Assembly: GCA_038107835.1 (NCBI GenBank)
Contig: JAYNHH010000023.1
Location: 1 to 40,974, forward strand
Origin: MED-G116 sp038107835
GTDB lineage: Bacteria > Pseudomonadota > Alphaproteobacteria > Puniceispirillales > Puniceispirillaceae
Direction of reading: 5' to 3'
Length of the DNA: 40,974 nucleotides
Position numbers and translations under genes: made by a program. Shown one piece after another: positions 25,747 through 34,215 of this stretch. The notes below the pieces were generated by a model. It was not told where the DNA came from. It saw only the letters and a program-made list of their open reading frames with translations, and did not search any database. Each line of letters begins with the position of its first letter. The stretch's first letter is position 1.

Positions 25747-27003
25747 ATGAAGCGAACAATTGCTTTTGCTATCACGATTTTGACGTTTTGCGGGCTGACT
25801 TTTGCCGGATCGGCATCAGTCAGTATTGTTGCAACAGTGAATGGAGAACCGATCACCAGCTATGAGCTTGAGCAACGAATTCTGATGCTCAAGGATGCAA
25901 CAAACATCGAAATCACCGAACAGACAGAAAAGCGGATCAGCGATGATGCCCTGCAGATGCTGATTGACGACAGTCTGAAGCAGCAGGTCGCCAGTGATGG
26001 CAGCGTTGGTCTGAAATCCGCTGCCACCGCCAGGGCCAATGAGCTTATTGACGCGTCTTTTGCTGCAGACGGCAAAACGGGCGCGGCAACGTTGCGGGAG
26101 ATCGGCATTGATCCGATGACTGTCCAATCGAAATTCGTCAGTGACCTAATCTGGTCAGATCATCTGCAGCGGATTTACAGCGACAAATTTGCTGGCCTTG
26201 ACGACAAGATCGATGCGGAACTGGCACGTCTCGAAAAGAATGCAAGCAGCCCGCAGATCAAACTCAGCGAGATTGTTCTCACACCAGCGCCAAACCGCAA
26301 TCTCAAACAAACCCTTGATCTTGCCACGCAGATGGTTGCTGCTATCCGAAAAGGTGCAAATTTCAACGCCATTGCGCAGCAATATTCCGGTGCCGGCAGT
26401 GCCAAGCAGGGAGGTCGTATAGGCTGGCTTGTGGCCGATCGGTTGCCCCCTCTTTTTATTGAGACACTTACGGCCACCGCCAATGGTGAGACCACCGACC
26501 CAATTGAACTTGATGGTGCCATCTATATCTTTCGAAAAGACGGTGAGCGAAAAAAGGGATTGGCAGACGAGTCACAAACCCGAATTTGGCTTGCCCGCGC
26601 CATTATCCCATTGCCCACGGATGCAACCAATGCCGACCGGCTTGAGGCTGGCGCCCAGATTGAGCGCGATACTGCCACTATCAACAGTTGTGACGGGCTT
26701 GAAGAGCTCAACGCCAGCTATGGCTCCACCGCCGTTGCCCGCCTGAATGAGATGGTTCTGGGCGACCTTGCACCACAAATGCAGAAACTTGTGAGTACTT
26801 TGGGAGACAATCAGGCGAGCGAACCGATTGCCTTTGCCGAGGGAATTGCCACCATGATGGTTTGCCGCCGCGAAAAACCGGAGCTGAATTTACCAAGCCG
26901 CGAGGAAGTTCGCAGGGTTCAGTACGACCGTCTGTTTGGTGATCTGAGCGAACGACATCTGGTCAGATTGCGTCGTAGCGCTGTGATCGACATGCGCAAT
27001 TGA
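25747..27003 (+). CDS. surA: SurA-like periplasmic peptidyl-prolyl isomerase
   Basis: SurA chaperones outer-membrane proteins across the periplasm. The 418-residue protein has a signal peptide (hydrophobic residues 5-24). A SurA N-terminal chaperone domain follows, starting VATVNGEPITSYELEQRI. One parvulin domain covers about residues 170-265, with KLSEIVL, FNAIAQQYS and GGRIGWL. E. coli SurA has two parvulin domains; here I see only one, as in many alphaproteobacterial forms. It follows lptG by 12 bases, grouping LPS export with porin assembly. Confidence 0.88.
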   Translation: MKRTIAFAITILTFCGLTFAGSASVSIVATVNGEPITSYELEQRILMLKDATNIEITEQTEKRISDDALQMLIDDSLKQQVASDGSVGLKSAATARANELIDASFAADGKTGAATLREIGIDPMTVQSKFVSDLIWSDHLQRIYSDKFAGLDDKIDAELARLEKNASSPQIKLSEIVLTPAPNRNLKQTLDLATQMVAAIRKGANFNAIAQQYSGAGSAKQGGRIGWLVADRLPPLFIETLTATANGETTDPIELDGAIYIFRKDGERKKGLADESQTRIWLARAIIPLPTDATNADRLEAGAQIERDTATINSCDGLEELNASYGSTAVARLNEMVLGDLAPQMQKLVSTLGDNQASEPIAFAEGIATMMVCRREKPELNLPSREEVRRVQYDRLFGDLSERHLVRLRRSAVIDMRN

Positions 27004-27009
27004 CAGATC

Positions 27010-28026
27010 ATGGCTCCTGGCGCGCAACCCCCTGTTCTGGTCACACCTGGTGATCCTGCTGGTATCGGCGGCGAGATCGCGCTCCGCGCCAAAAAAGCCG
27101 GTTGCGACGACTTTTGCCTGATCGAGAATGCCTCGCGCATGACCGCGCTCGCACAGACGCTCGACCTCGATGTGCAGATCCAGAAAATCTCACATCCCAC
27201 CGAGTTTCGCCCCAACAGTGATGCCCTTCAAATCCTCAATATTGCCTGGCCAGTAGCACCCGTTGCTGGCAGCCCTGATGTTGCCAATGCACAGCCGGTC
27301 ATCACAGCAATAGAAACTGGCGCAGGATGGGCACAGGATGGAACTGTTGCAGCGTTGGTGACCAATCCGATTGCCAAGGCAACACTGTATGATGCTGGCT
27401 TCGCTCATCCGGGGCATACCGAATTTCTGGGGAGCATGGCCCCGGCCTGCCCCGGTGGACCGGCGATGATGCTGGCCTGTGACATGCTGCGGGTCGTTCC
27501 GGTGACTGTTCATATCCCACTGATGGCGGTTGCCTCTTCATTGACAACTGAGCTGATCATCGACAAGGGCCGCCTTGTGGCACACGCCTTACGCACGCAT
27601 TTCGCCGCCCCCTCTCCACGCCTTGCCGTGTGTGGATTGAACCCGCATGCTGGTGAGCAGGGACGTATGGGCTTGGAAGATGCGGCGATCATTACACCTG
27701 CGGTTGACCAGCTACGTGCCGACGGTATTGATGCGACAGGCCCGCATCCTGCCGACACGTTGTTTCATGAGGATGCCAGAAAAACCTATGACGTGGTGCT
27801 TGGGATGTACCATGACCAGGTTCTCATTCCTTTGAAAACGCTGGATTTTTTTGGTGGTGTCAACATCACTCTGGGGCTTGATTTCATCCGCACTTCACCA
27901 GATCATGGGACCGGCTTCGACATCGCCGGCAAGGGAGTGGCCCGGCCTGACAGCTTGATCGCCGCAATTCGGACCGCACATTCAATGGCGCGCCAGCACG
28001 CACCTGATGACGGTGGTGTGGCCTGA
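27010..28026 (+). CDS. pdxA: 4-hydroxythreonine-4-phosphate dehydrogenase
   Basis: PdxA oxidises 4-hydroxythreonine-4-phosphate in the DXP-dependent pathway to vitamin B6. The 338-residue protein starts VTPGDPAGIGGEI, has the PGHTEFLG motif, CGLNPHAGEQG, the GPHPADTLFHE motif and YHDQVLIPLKTL, which supply the metal and substrate ligands. It starts six bases after surA, and its stop overlaps the rsmA start (TGATG). The surA-pdxA-rsmA order is conserved widely in Proteobacteria. Confidence 0.97.
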   Translation: MAPGAQPPVLVTPGDPAGIGGEIALRAKKAGCDDFCLIENASRMTALAQTLDLDVQIQKISHPTEFRPNSDALQILNIAWPVAPVAGSPDVANAQPVITAIETGAGWAQDGTVAALVTNPIAKATLYDAGFAHPGHTEFLGSMAPACPGGPAMMLACDMLRVVPVTVHIPLMAVASSLTTELIIDKGRLVAHALRTHFAAPSPRLAVCGLNPHAGEQGRMGLEDAAIITPAVDQLRADGIDATGPHPADTLFHEDARKTYDVVLGMYHDQVLIPLKTLDFFGGVNITLGLDFIRTSPDHGTGFDIAGKGVARPDSLIAAIRTAHSMARQHAPDDGGVA

Positions 28027-28910
28027 TGACAGACAATGAATCATCAACCACCGAAATGGAACAGAGCAATCAACAGATTGATGCGCTGCCCCCATTGCGC
28101 GCACTTGTCGATGCGCTGGATATGAAAGCCCGCAAATCACTGGGGCAGAATTTTCTGTTTGACATGAACCTCACTCGCCGGATCGCCCGCTCGGCGCGAC
28201 CACTGGCGGGAACAACAATCGAGATTGGCCCCGGGCCGGGTGGGCTTACAAGGGCAATCCTTCTTGAGGGTGCCAACGATCTGATTGCCATCGAAAAGGA
28301 CTGGCGCGCCAGTACTGTTCTGCAATCCCTTATGGCGGCTGCTGGTAAACGTTTGACGCTGGTTGAGGATGACGCGCTCAAATGCCCGATCTGGCAGATG
28401 GGAACGACGCCCAGGCGCGTTGTTGCAAATCTGCCCTACAACATTGCGACGACGCTGCTCATAAAATGGCTGGAGCATGCCTCTGATTTTGCCTCGCTGA
28501 CGCTGATGTTTCAACGTGAGGTGGCGCTGCGCATTACTGCCCGCCCGGGTGACAGCGAATATGGTCGTTTGAGCGTTCTGGCCAACTGGAAAGCCGATAC
28601 CGAAATCCTTTTTGATGTTCCGGCATCGGCTTTTGCACCGCCACCAAAGATCATCTCCTCGGTGATACAGATTATCCCGTTGGCAAAGCCACGATTTTCC
28701 TGCAACCAGACCTATCTTGAAGATGTGACACGCCATGCCTTTGGACAACGCCGCAAAATGTTGCGCGCCTCACTCAAACGCATCGGCGGGCAGGAGTTGC
28801 TGGCGGACGCGGGCATCAACCCCGAGGCGCGTCCGCAGGACCTGGAAATTGCTGAATTCTGCGCGCTTGCACGCTGTCTTGAGGCCAGAGACCGCCAGAA
28901 ACAGCCCTAG
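28026..28910 (+). CDS. rsmA: 16S rRNA (adenine1518-N6/adenine1519-N6)-dimethyltransferase
   Basis: RsmA (KsgA) dimethylates two adenines near the 3' end of 16S rRNA during small-subunit maturation. The 294-residue protein contains KSLGQNFLFD, the SAM-binding IEIGPGPGGLTRAI, and the catalytic NLPYNIATTLL motif. The C-terminal helical domain has FGQRRKMLRASLK. It is translationally coupled to pdxA and ends convergently with gmk. Confidence 0.97.
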   Translation: MTDNESSTTEMEQSNQQIDALPPLRALVDALDMKARKSLGQNFLFDMNLTRRIARSARPLAGTTIEIGPGPGGLTRAILLEGANDLIAIEKDWRASTVLQSLMAAAGKRLTLVEDDALKCPIWQMGTTPRRVVANLPYNIATTLLIKWLEHASDFASLTLMFQREVALRITARPGDSEYGRLSVLANWKADTEILFDVPASAFAPPPKIISSVIQIIPLAKPRFSCNQTYLEDVTRHAFGQRRKMLRASLKRIGGQELLADAGINPEARPQDLEIAEFCALARCLEARDRQKQP

Positions 28911-28928
28911 AAGCCCCGTGAAGCGCCG

Positions 28929-29600
28929 TTACTGGCCGGCGCGCAATCTCTTGACGAAATCTGTCAAGCCGACCTGACGGTCGCGCTTTAGCCGTTCTGC
29001 CATCAAAATGGCTTTGACCGATGCCACCGCAATGTCAATGTCATGGTTGACGACGATATAATCATATTCGCGATAATGGCTGATTTCATCGGATGCCTTG
29101 GCCATTCGGGCCGCAACCACCCCGGCCGAATCCTGCGCGCGCCTTGTCAGGCGGATTTCCAGATCACGTGTTGACGGTGGCAGAATGAAAACCGAGACGA
29201 GATCTTCACGTTTGGCATCGGCAATCTGCTGCGTCCCCTGCCAATCGATATCAAACAGCACATCGCGTCCTCCCTCAAGCGCGTTCATTACAGCTCCCTC
29301 GGGCGTTCCATAATAGTGGTCGAACACTTTGGCATATTCCAGAAACTCACGATTATTGATCATGATGTGAAAACTGTCACGGTCGACAAAATGATAATCT
29401 CGCCCCTCAACCTCACCCGGGCGGCGCTTGCGGGTGGTTGCGGAAACCGACATTTCGAGCGCCGAATCCTCATCCAGGAGCCGACGGGCGATTGACGTCT
29501 TGCCGGCTCCTGATGGAGATGAAAGCACCAGCATCAGGCCACGTCGGCCAATCAGATTGTCGGAGTCACTCATTTCCTGCTTCATCCCTGTCCCGGCCAT
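28929..29600 (-). CDS. gmk: guanylate kinase
   Basis: Gmk phosphorylates GMP to GDP. The protein has the P-loop SSPSGAGKTS near residues 27-36, SVSATTRKRRPGEVEGRDYHFV for GMP binding, EGRDVLFDIDWQG, and the LTRR lid region. The start at 29600 gives 223 residues; ATGs at codons 6 and 10 (29585 and 29573) are also possible and closer to the usual family length. It lies 16 bases after mltG on the same strand. Confidence 0.96.
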   Translation of the reverse strand: MAGTGMKQEMSDSDNLIGRRGLMLVLSSPSGAGKTSIARRLLDEDSALEMSVSATTRKRRPGEVEGRDYHFVDRDSFHIMINNREFLEYAKVFDHYYGTPEGAVMNALEGGRDVLFDIDWQGTQQIADAKREDLVSVFILPPSTRDLEIRLTRRAQDSAGVVAARMAKASDEISHYREYDYIVVNHDIDIAVASVKAILMAERLKRDRQVGLTDFVKRLRAGQ

Positions 29601-29616
29601 GCGTCGACGGAACCGC

Positions 29617-30606
29617 CTATTGCACTGCGGCTGCCTGTCGTTTGCGGAATAGTCTTACATTCTTGTTGTGGGCGTCCAGTGTTTTCGCAAATAACAGCCC
29701 CCCCTCACCATCTGAGACAAAATACATATTCTTTGTCTTTGCTGGCTGCAACACAGCCTCGATCGACTCACGGCTGGGGTTGCAAATGGCGGTCTGTGGC
29801 AGCCCCTTGATGACATAGGTGTTCCATGCTGTCCTGCGTTTCAGGTCAGATTTACGGATGGGTCGAGACGTATTGTCATCCACTCCGTAAAGAACAGTCG
29901 GATCAGATTGCAGGCGCATGCCAGTGCGGAGCCGATTGACGAAAACCCCAGCCACCTCACGGCGATCCGCGCTGTCACCCGTCTCGAGCTCGACAATAGA
30001 CGCGAGAATCACTGCTTCCTGTGGTGTTTTGAGGGGCAGATCGGCGCTGCGGTCCAACCAGGCCTCAATCAGCTCCATTTCACGTTTTTGCTGCATCCTG
30101 TCCAGCAATGCCTGCCGGGATGTTCCATAGGTGAAGAAATAGGTTTCGGGCAAGAGACTGCCCTCATCTGGTGTGGCTTTAATCTCGCCCGTCAAAGTTG
30201 ACACGTCATCAAGAAGCCCAACGATCTGGGCAACCGTCATTCCCTCAATAATGGTGAGGCGGCGCTGATGGCTTTTGCCCTGATGAATAAGCGCCAGCGT
30301 GTCAGCCAGACTGGCCCCAGCTGGAATAAGATATTCGCCTGCTTTCGGCAGATAGCTGTCACCAGCAAGGAATTTGGCCAGATCATAGTGAAACAGCTCG
30401 GTGATGACGCCGGCGCGTTTCAGGTGCCAGCGGATCGTGGCATGCCCATCTCCGGATTCCACGACGACGAATACGTCATTGCTATGCGGGCCGGGAGCCT
30501 GCAGTACCTTGGCATGCCAACTCCACAAACCAATCGTGGCAAGACCGGCGACAACCACAACCCCCACGACCGACCGGATCAGATACCGGACGGCACGGGA
30601 CGCCAT
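29617..30606 (-). CDS. mltG: endolytic murein transglycosylase MltG
   Basis: MltG cleaves nascent peptidoglycan strands at the inner membrane and is thought to set glycan chain length. The 329-residue protein has one N-terminal membrane anchor (about residues 10-30), a LysM-like region with KAGEYLIPAGAS near 88-99, and the YceG catalytic core. The predicted catalytic Glu206 is in ASIVELETG, where most relatives have EKE. RLRTGMRLQSDPTVLYG and GLPQTAICNPS are the other signatures. Its ATG overlaps the fabF stop by one base (TGATG). Confidence 0.95.
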   Translation of the reverse strand: MASRAVRYLIRSVVGVVVVAGLATIGLWSWHAKVLQAPGPHSNDVFVVVESGDGHATIRWHLKRAGVITELFHYDLAKFLAGDSYLPKAGEYLIPAGASLADTLALIHQGKSHQRRLTIIEGMTVAQIVGLLDDVSTLTGEIKATPDEGSLLPETYFFTYGTSRQALLDRMQQKREMELIEAWLDRSADLPLKTPQEAVILASIVELETGDSADRREVAGVFVNRLRTGMRLQSDPTVLYGVDDNTSRPIRKSDLKRRTAWNTYVIKGLPQTAICNPSRESIEAVLQPAKTKNMYFVSDGEGGLLFAKTLDAHNKNVRLFRKRQAAAVQ

Positions 30607-31868
30607 CAGGTCACCTCACCAACAATCAATGAGGCATTGGTGCCGCCAAAACCGAAGGAATTTGACATCGCATTTCGCACCCGGCGCTGCTTTGCCTCCA
30701 ACGGCACCAGATCAAAGCCAGCGACCGCATCCTCGGGATCGTTGAGATTGAGAGTCGGCGGCACCTCGCCGGTCTGCACCGCCTTGATTGAATAGATCGC
30801 CTCAATCGCTCCGGCAGCGCCAAGCAGATGGCCCGTGGCGCTCTTGGTAGAGGACATTGAGACGGTCTTGATGGCATCACCAAGCAGGCGAGACACCGCG
30901 CCAGCCTCAATCAGGTCGCCAAGTGGTGTTGAAGTGCCGTGGGCGTTCACATAGTCAATCTGCTCAGGTGCCAGCGCTGCCCGTTTGAGCGCCGCCTGCA
31001 TGGCCCTGAAGCCGCCATCACCATCCTCAGCCGGTGCGGTGATGTGGTGCGCGTCACCTGACATGCCATATCCCTTGATTTCAGCATAGATGGTCGCGCC
31101 CCTGGCTTTTGCGTGTTCAAGTTCCTCGAGGACGACAATGCCAGCCCCCTCACCCATGACAAAACCGTCACGTCCCTTATCCCATGGCCGTGAGGCAATT
31201 TCCGGCGTCTCATTATAGCCTGATGACAATGCCCGCGCCGCGGCAAAACCTGCCATACCGATGCGGCAGACAGCAGCTTCAGCGCCACCAGCCACCATCA
31301 CATCGGCGTCGTCCAGCGCAACCATGCGTGCAGCATCGCCAATGGCATGCGACCCGGTTGAACAGGCAGTCACAACCGCATGGTTTGGCCCACGAAATCC
31401 ATATTTTATCGAGACATGGCCGGAAATCAGATTGATCAGCGCAGAGGGAATGAAAAACGGGCTGATGCGCCGTGTCCCCCTCTCATTCATCAACTGATCA
31501 GTCTGGACAATCGTATCAAGGCCACCTATGCCAGAGCCGATCATCACCCCGGTACGGTTCTGCGCCTCAACATCATTTGGTTTCCAGCCTGAATCCTCAA
31601 CCGCCTGGATGGCAGCCACAAGGCCAAGCTGGATGAACCGGTCCTGCTTGCGTTGCTCGCGCGGTTCAATCCAGTCATCAAGATTGAGACCACCAGACAC
31701 ATCGGCCGTCGGCACCTGCCCCGCAATGCGGCAGGTGATATCACTCACATCAAAACCTTCAATGCGTGATATTCCACTTTTCCCATTCGTGATCTGGGAC
31801 CAGTTATGGTCTACACCAACCCCGAGTGGTGTAACCATACCCAGACCGGTAACAACAACACGGCGCAA
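30606..31868 (-). CDS. fabF: beta-ketoacyl-ACP synthase II
   Basis: FabF elongates acyl-ACP with malonyl-ACP in fatty acid synthesis. The Cys-His-His triad is present: Cys169 in TACSTG, a His in NAHGTSTPLGD and a His in SATGHLLGAAG. I chose the TTG at 31868, which starts the RRVVVTGLG stretch typical of FabF N termini and has GGAGG six bases upstream. This gives 420 residues. The upstream in-frame ATG at 31892 would lie before that ribosome-binding site. It follows acpP and is translationally coupled to mltG. Confidence 0.95.
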   Translation of the reverse strand: MRRVVVTGLGMVTPLGVGVDHNWSQITNGKSGISRIEGFDVSDITCRIAGQVPTADVSGGLNLDDWIEPREQRKQDRFIQLGLVAAIQAVEDSGWKPNDVEAQNRTGVMIGSGIGGLDTIVQTDQLMNERGTRRISPFFIPSALINLISGHVSIKYGFRGPNHAVVTACSTGSHAIGDAARMVALDDADVMVAGGAEAAVCRIGMAGFAAARALSSGYNETPEIASRPWDKGRDGFVMGEGAGIVVLEELEHAKARGATIYAEIKGYGMSGDAHHITAPAEDGDGGFRAMQAALKRAALAPEQIDYVNAHGTSTPLGDLIEAGAVSRLLGDAIKTVSMSSTKSATGHLLGAAGAIEAIYSIKAVQTGEVPPTLNLNDPEDAVAGFDLVPLEAKQRRVRNAMSNSFGFGGTNASLIVGEVT

Positions 31869-31874
31869 GGCAAG

Positions 31875-31879
31875 CCTCC
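31875..31879 (-). promoter_or_regulatory. ribosome-binding site deciding the fabF TTG start
   Basis: GGAGG on the minus strand lies six bases before the TTG at 31868. The in-frame ATG further upstream has no comparable site and would put this motif inside the coding region. Confidence 0.65.
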
Positions 31880-31966
31880 GGACAGGTTTCAATCAGAGAT
31901 ACATTCGACCTCCAATCTGCGCATGAAGCATGCGAGACCCCAGAGGCCGAATATAAAGTCAGTGGC

Positions 31967-32203
31967 TTAGGAAGCGCTTTCCTCGAGGAAAGAGACAGCA
32001 TCCTTCACGGTCAGAATACGCTCGGCAGCATCGTCTGGAATTTCAACGCCGAACTCTTCCTCAAACGCCATTACCAGCTCAACAGTATCCAGGCTGTCTG
32101 CCCCAAGATCATCAATGAAGCTCGCGCCCTCAACGACCTTATCGGCATCAACGCCAAGATGTTCCACCACAATATTCTTCACACGATCTGCAATATCGCT
32201 CAT
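31967..32203 (-). CDS. acpP: acyl carrier protein
   Basis: The 78-residue acidic protein carries the phosphopantetheine attachment Ser37 in DDLGADSLDTVELVMAFEEE. It shuttles growing acyl chains between Fab enzymes. The length and the DSL motif are diagnostic. It is flanked by fabG upstream and fabF downstream on the same strand. GGGGG five bases before the ATG serves as a strong ribosome-binding site. Confidence 0.98.
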   Translation of the reverse strand: MSDIADRVKNIVVEHLGVDADKVVEGASFIDDLGADSLDTVELVMAFEEEFGVEIPDDAAERILTVKDAVSFLEESAS

Positions 32204-32222
32204 TTACGCCCCCATTTAGACG

Positions 32223-32248
32223 GTTATAGTTACCCCCTCAGACGGGGG
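32223..32248 (-). promoter_or_regulatory. acpP leader: possible -10 element and GC hairpin
   Basis: On the minus strand a 5-bp perfect stem (CCCCC-GTCTGA-GGGGG, 32233-32248) is followed by a TATAAC sequence (32223-32228) about 20 bases before the acpP start. TATAAC could be a -10 for a dedicated acpP promoter, but no good -35 is present. Confidence 0.3.
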
Positions 32249-32341
32249 AAAATTGGAAGTTGCGCGGCAATAACATAGTTTTTTACGCGGCGCCACCCCG
32301 AATGATGTCATTCATCGCCGCGGTGCCGTGCGGCGTCCGTA

Positions 32342-33079
32342 TTATAGCATAGCCATCCCACCATTGACATGGATTGTGGCGCCGGTGACATAGGCCGCCT
32401 CGTCGCTGGCAAGATAGGCAACAGCGGCGGCAATTTCATCAGACTGGCCAAGGCGCGCCGCCGGAACACGGCCAAGAAGCGCCGTTTTCTGCTCGTCACT
32501 CAACTCATCCGTCATCGGTGTCTCAATAAAACCGGGAGCGACAATATTGACCGTCACACCCCGACTGGCGACCTCCTGTGCAAGCGATTTGCTAAAGCCA
32601 ATCATGCCTGCTTTTGAGGCCGCGTAATTGGTCTGGCCGGGATTGCCGGTCACGCCAACAATCGACGATATCGAGATGATCCGCCCATGGCGCGCCTTCA
32701 TCATCCCCCGCATTGCACCACGGCACAGGATCATGCTGGCTGTCAGATTGACATCGAGCACCTTGTCCCATTCCTCGTCTTTCATGCGCATTGCCAGATT
32801 ATCGCGGGTAATACCGGCATTATTGACCAGAATGGAGATTGGCCCCGCCTTCTCAGTGGCCTCGGCAATGATTTCGGCAACCGCCTCACGGTCACCAAGA
32901 TCAGCGGTAACGATATAGGCGCGCTCACCAAGCTCTGCCTGCAGCGCCGCCAACCGTTCCGCCCGCGTCCCGTGCAGGACGACGCTGGCCCCCTGCGCGT
33001 GCAGTGCGGTGGCAATGGCCGCACCAATCCCTCCACTGGCGCCTGTTACAAGCGCTGTCTTGCCGGACAAATCAAACAT
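32342..33079 (-). CDS. fabG: 3-oxoacyl-ACP reductase
   Basis: FabG reduces beta-ketoacyl-ACP with NADPH. The 245-residue short-chain dehydrogenase has the cofactor motif TGASGGIG (12-19), NNAG (86-89), and the catalytic Ser139, Tyr152 and Lys156 in YAASK. It ends with VTGATIHVNGGMAML, the usual FabG tail. It is the first gene of the fab cluster here; the fabD that often precedes it is not present upstream. Confidence 0.97.
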   Translation of the reverse strand: MFDLSGKTALVTGASGGIGAAIATALHAQGASVVLHGTRAERLAALQAELGERAYIVTADLGDREAVAEIIAEATEKAGPISILVNNAGITRDNLAMRMKDEEWDKVLDVNLTASMILCRGAMRGMMKARHGRIISISSIVGVTGNPGQTNYAASKAGMIGFSKSLAQEVASRGVTVNIVAPGFIETPMTDELSDEQKTALLGRVPAARLGQSDEIAAAVAYLASDEAAYVTGATIHVNGGMAML

Positions 33080-33194
33080 CTGGATACCTCGATTCTGTCA
33101 TGGGCCGCCGCATCAAACGGCGATTGCCCCCTTGATATTTGTCCGGACCATAATCAATGGCCGATGCGCGCGCAAGTGCCGTCCACATCGCCGA

Positions 33195-33953
33195 TCAGAA
33201 CCGGACACCATCGGCACGCATCGCCTCAAGGCTCTGTTCGATCATCGGCAGGCTGACGGCAAAATTGACACCAGCATCAATATCTGCCTCTTTGGTGAAA
33301 ATACCATCAACCATGCCGACCAACTGGCCATCAGGGCGCACCAGCGCCCCGCCAGAGGCACCGGGATTGACAGCGGCATCCGTCTGGACGAAATCTTCGA
33401 TCTCATTGAAACCAACATTGCTGCGCCCGGTTGCCGAGACCACGCCACAGGTGAAGGAAATCCCAATTCCGAACGCATTGACAAGGGCACAGACATGACC
33501 ACCGACTGGTGGATCCCCAACGGATAGCGCTATTGGTGGAAAGGCCTTGTCAACATGAAGTACAGCAACATCACGGCGTCGGTCGATGCCGTGCAGATGC
33601 GCCTGATGCCGGGATCCTGCTGCATCGACCACTTCAATTTTCACAGCCCTTGCCACAACATGGGCTGCGGTCAGGATATAGCTGCCAGTCGCCGCCTGCA
33701 GGGGATAGACGATACCGGTACCAGCCGGGGCAACACCGGGCGGTGCGCCAAAGCCCGGACGTGCGTAGCCCGGCCAGGTCGGTTCAACAACCAGCACCGA
33801 TTGCCGGGCCGCCTGCCAGGTCTGTGGCCCGTGATCAGCAGTCGCAGTTGCGCCAGCGCTCAGCAACAGTGAGACAGCAACACAAAACAGGCGCACAAAG
33901 CCACTGATGCGTGACATCTTTCGGTCACAAATCATTTCTGCGCGCATGACCAT
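33195..33953 (-). CDS. secreted trypsin-like (HtrA-type) serine protease, no PDZ domain
   Basis: This exported protein carries a chymotrypsin-fold protease domain. Numbered from a TTG at 33962, the triad is His101 in TAAHVV, Asp131 in RRDVAVL and Ser203 in NPGASGGAL. The serine loop reads GASGG where HtrA proteins usually have GNSGG. A hydrophobic signal segment ends near ATATA. The protein stops right after the protease domain, so the PDZ domain of DegP-type proteases is absent. The ATG at 33953 follows GGGGG; ATGs at 33947 and 33917 would also leave a full signal peptide. The substrate is unknown. It lies downstream of the formate dehydrogenase genes on the same strand. Confidence 0.85.
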   Translation of the reverse strand: MVMRAEMICDRKMSRISGFVRLFCVAVSLLLSAGATATADHGPQTWQAARQSVLVVEPTWPGYARPGFGAPPGVAPAGTGIVYPLQAATGSYILTAAHVVARAVKIEVVDAAGSRHQAHLHGIDRRRDVAVLHVDKAFPPIALSVGDPPVGGHVCALVNAFGIGISFTCGVVSATGRSNVGFNEIEDFVQTDAAVNPGASGGALVRPDGQLVGMVDGIFTKEADIDAGVNFAVSLPMIEQSLEAMRADGVRF

Positions 33954-33974
33954 AACCCCCAAAACCGTTGGCAG

Positions 33975-34015
33975 GGTAAATCGTGCAGGAACGAACCGAA
34001 TCTGCAGGTAAATCG
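33975..34015. repeat. 9-bp direct repeat upstream of the protease gene
   Basis: GGTAAATCG occurs at 33975-33983 and again at 34007-34015, 32 bases apart (about three helical turns). It sits in the short gap between the 40-residue membrane protein and the protease gene and could be an operator, or chance. Confidence 0.4.
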
Positions 34016-34041
34016 GATACGCTGCGAGGACTGACAGTCGG

Positions 34042-34164
34042 TTAGAGACGGACGTTTTCCCCGCTATAGACCGATGCCGAGTCCATTCCCGTGCTGATCA
34101 ACACATAATAGGCGACAATGGCGATAATGACGGCGACGCTGCCGCTAATCAGGACCATTTTCAT
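34042..34164 (-). CDS. 40-residue single-span membrane protein in the formate dehydrogenase locus
   Basis: The frame starts MKMVLISGSVAVIIAI, continues through a membrane helix (residues 3-24) and ends with a polar tail MDSASVYSGENVRL. AGGGAG lies 10 bases before the ATG, which supports translation. I do not recognise a family. It follows the WD40-cytochrome c gene after 51 bases. Its size and position suggest a small accessory or assembly subunit of the membrane-bound redox complex, which is an inference from context only. Confidence 0.6.
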   Translation of the reverse strand: MKMVLISGSVAVIIAIVAYYVLISTGMDSASVYSGENVRL

Positions 34165-34215
34165 AATTGCGATACTCCCTAATGAATTTTCTTATAACAT
34201 TGATTGATAACAGGC

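Noticed and set aside
31920..31934. CGCATG-AAG-CATGCG inverted repeat between acpP and fabF as a terminator
   Set aside because: A 6-bp stem without a T tract, in a gap within a conserved operon; it may be a minor mRNA structure but termination is not supported.
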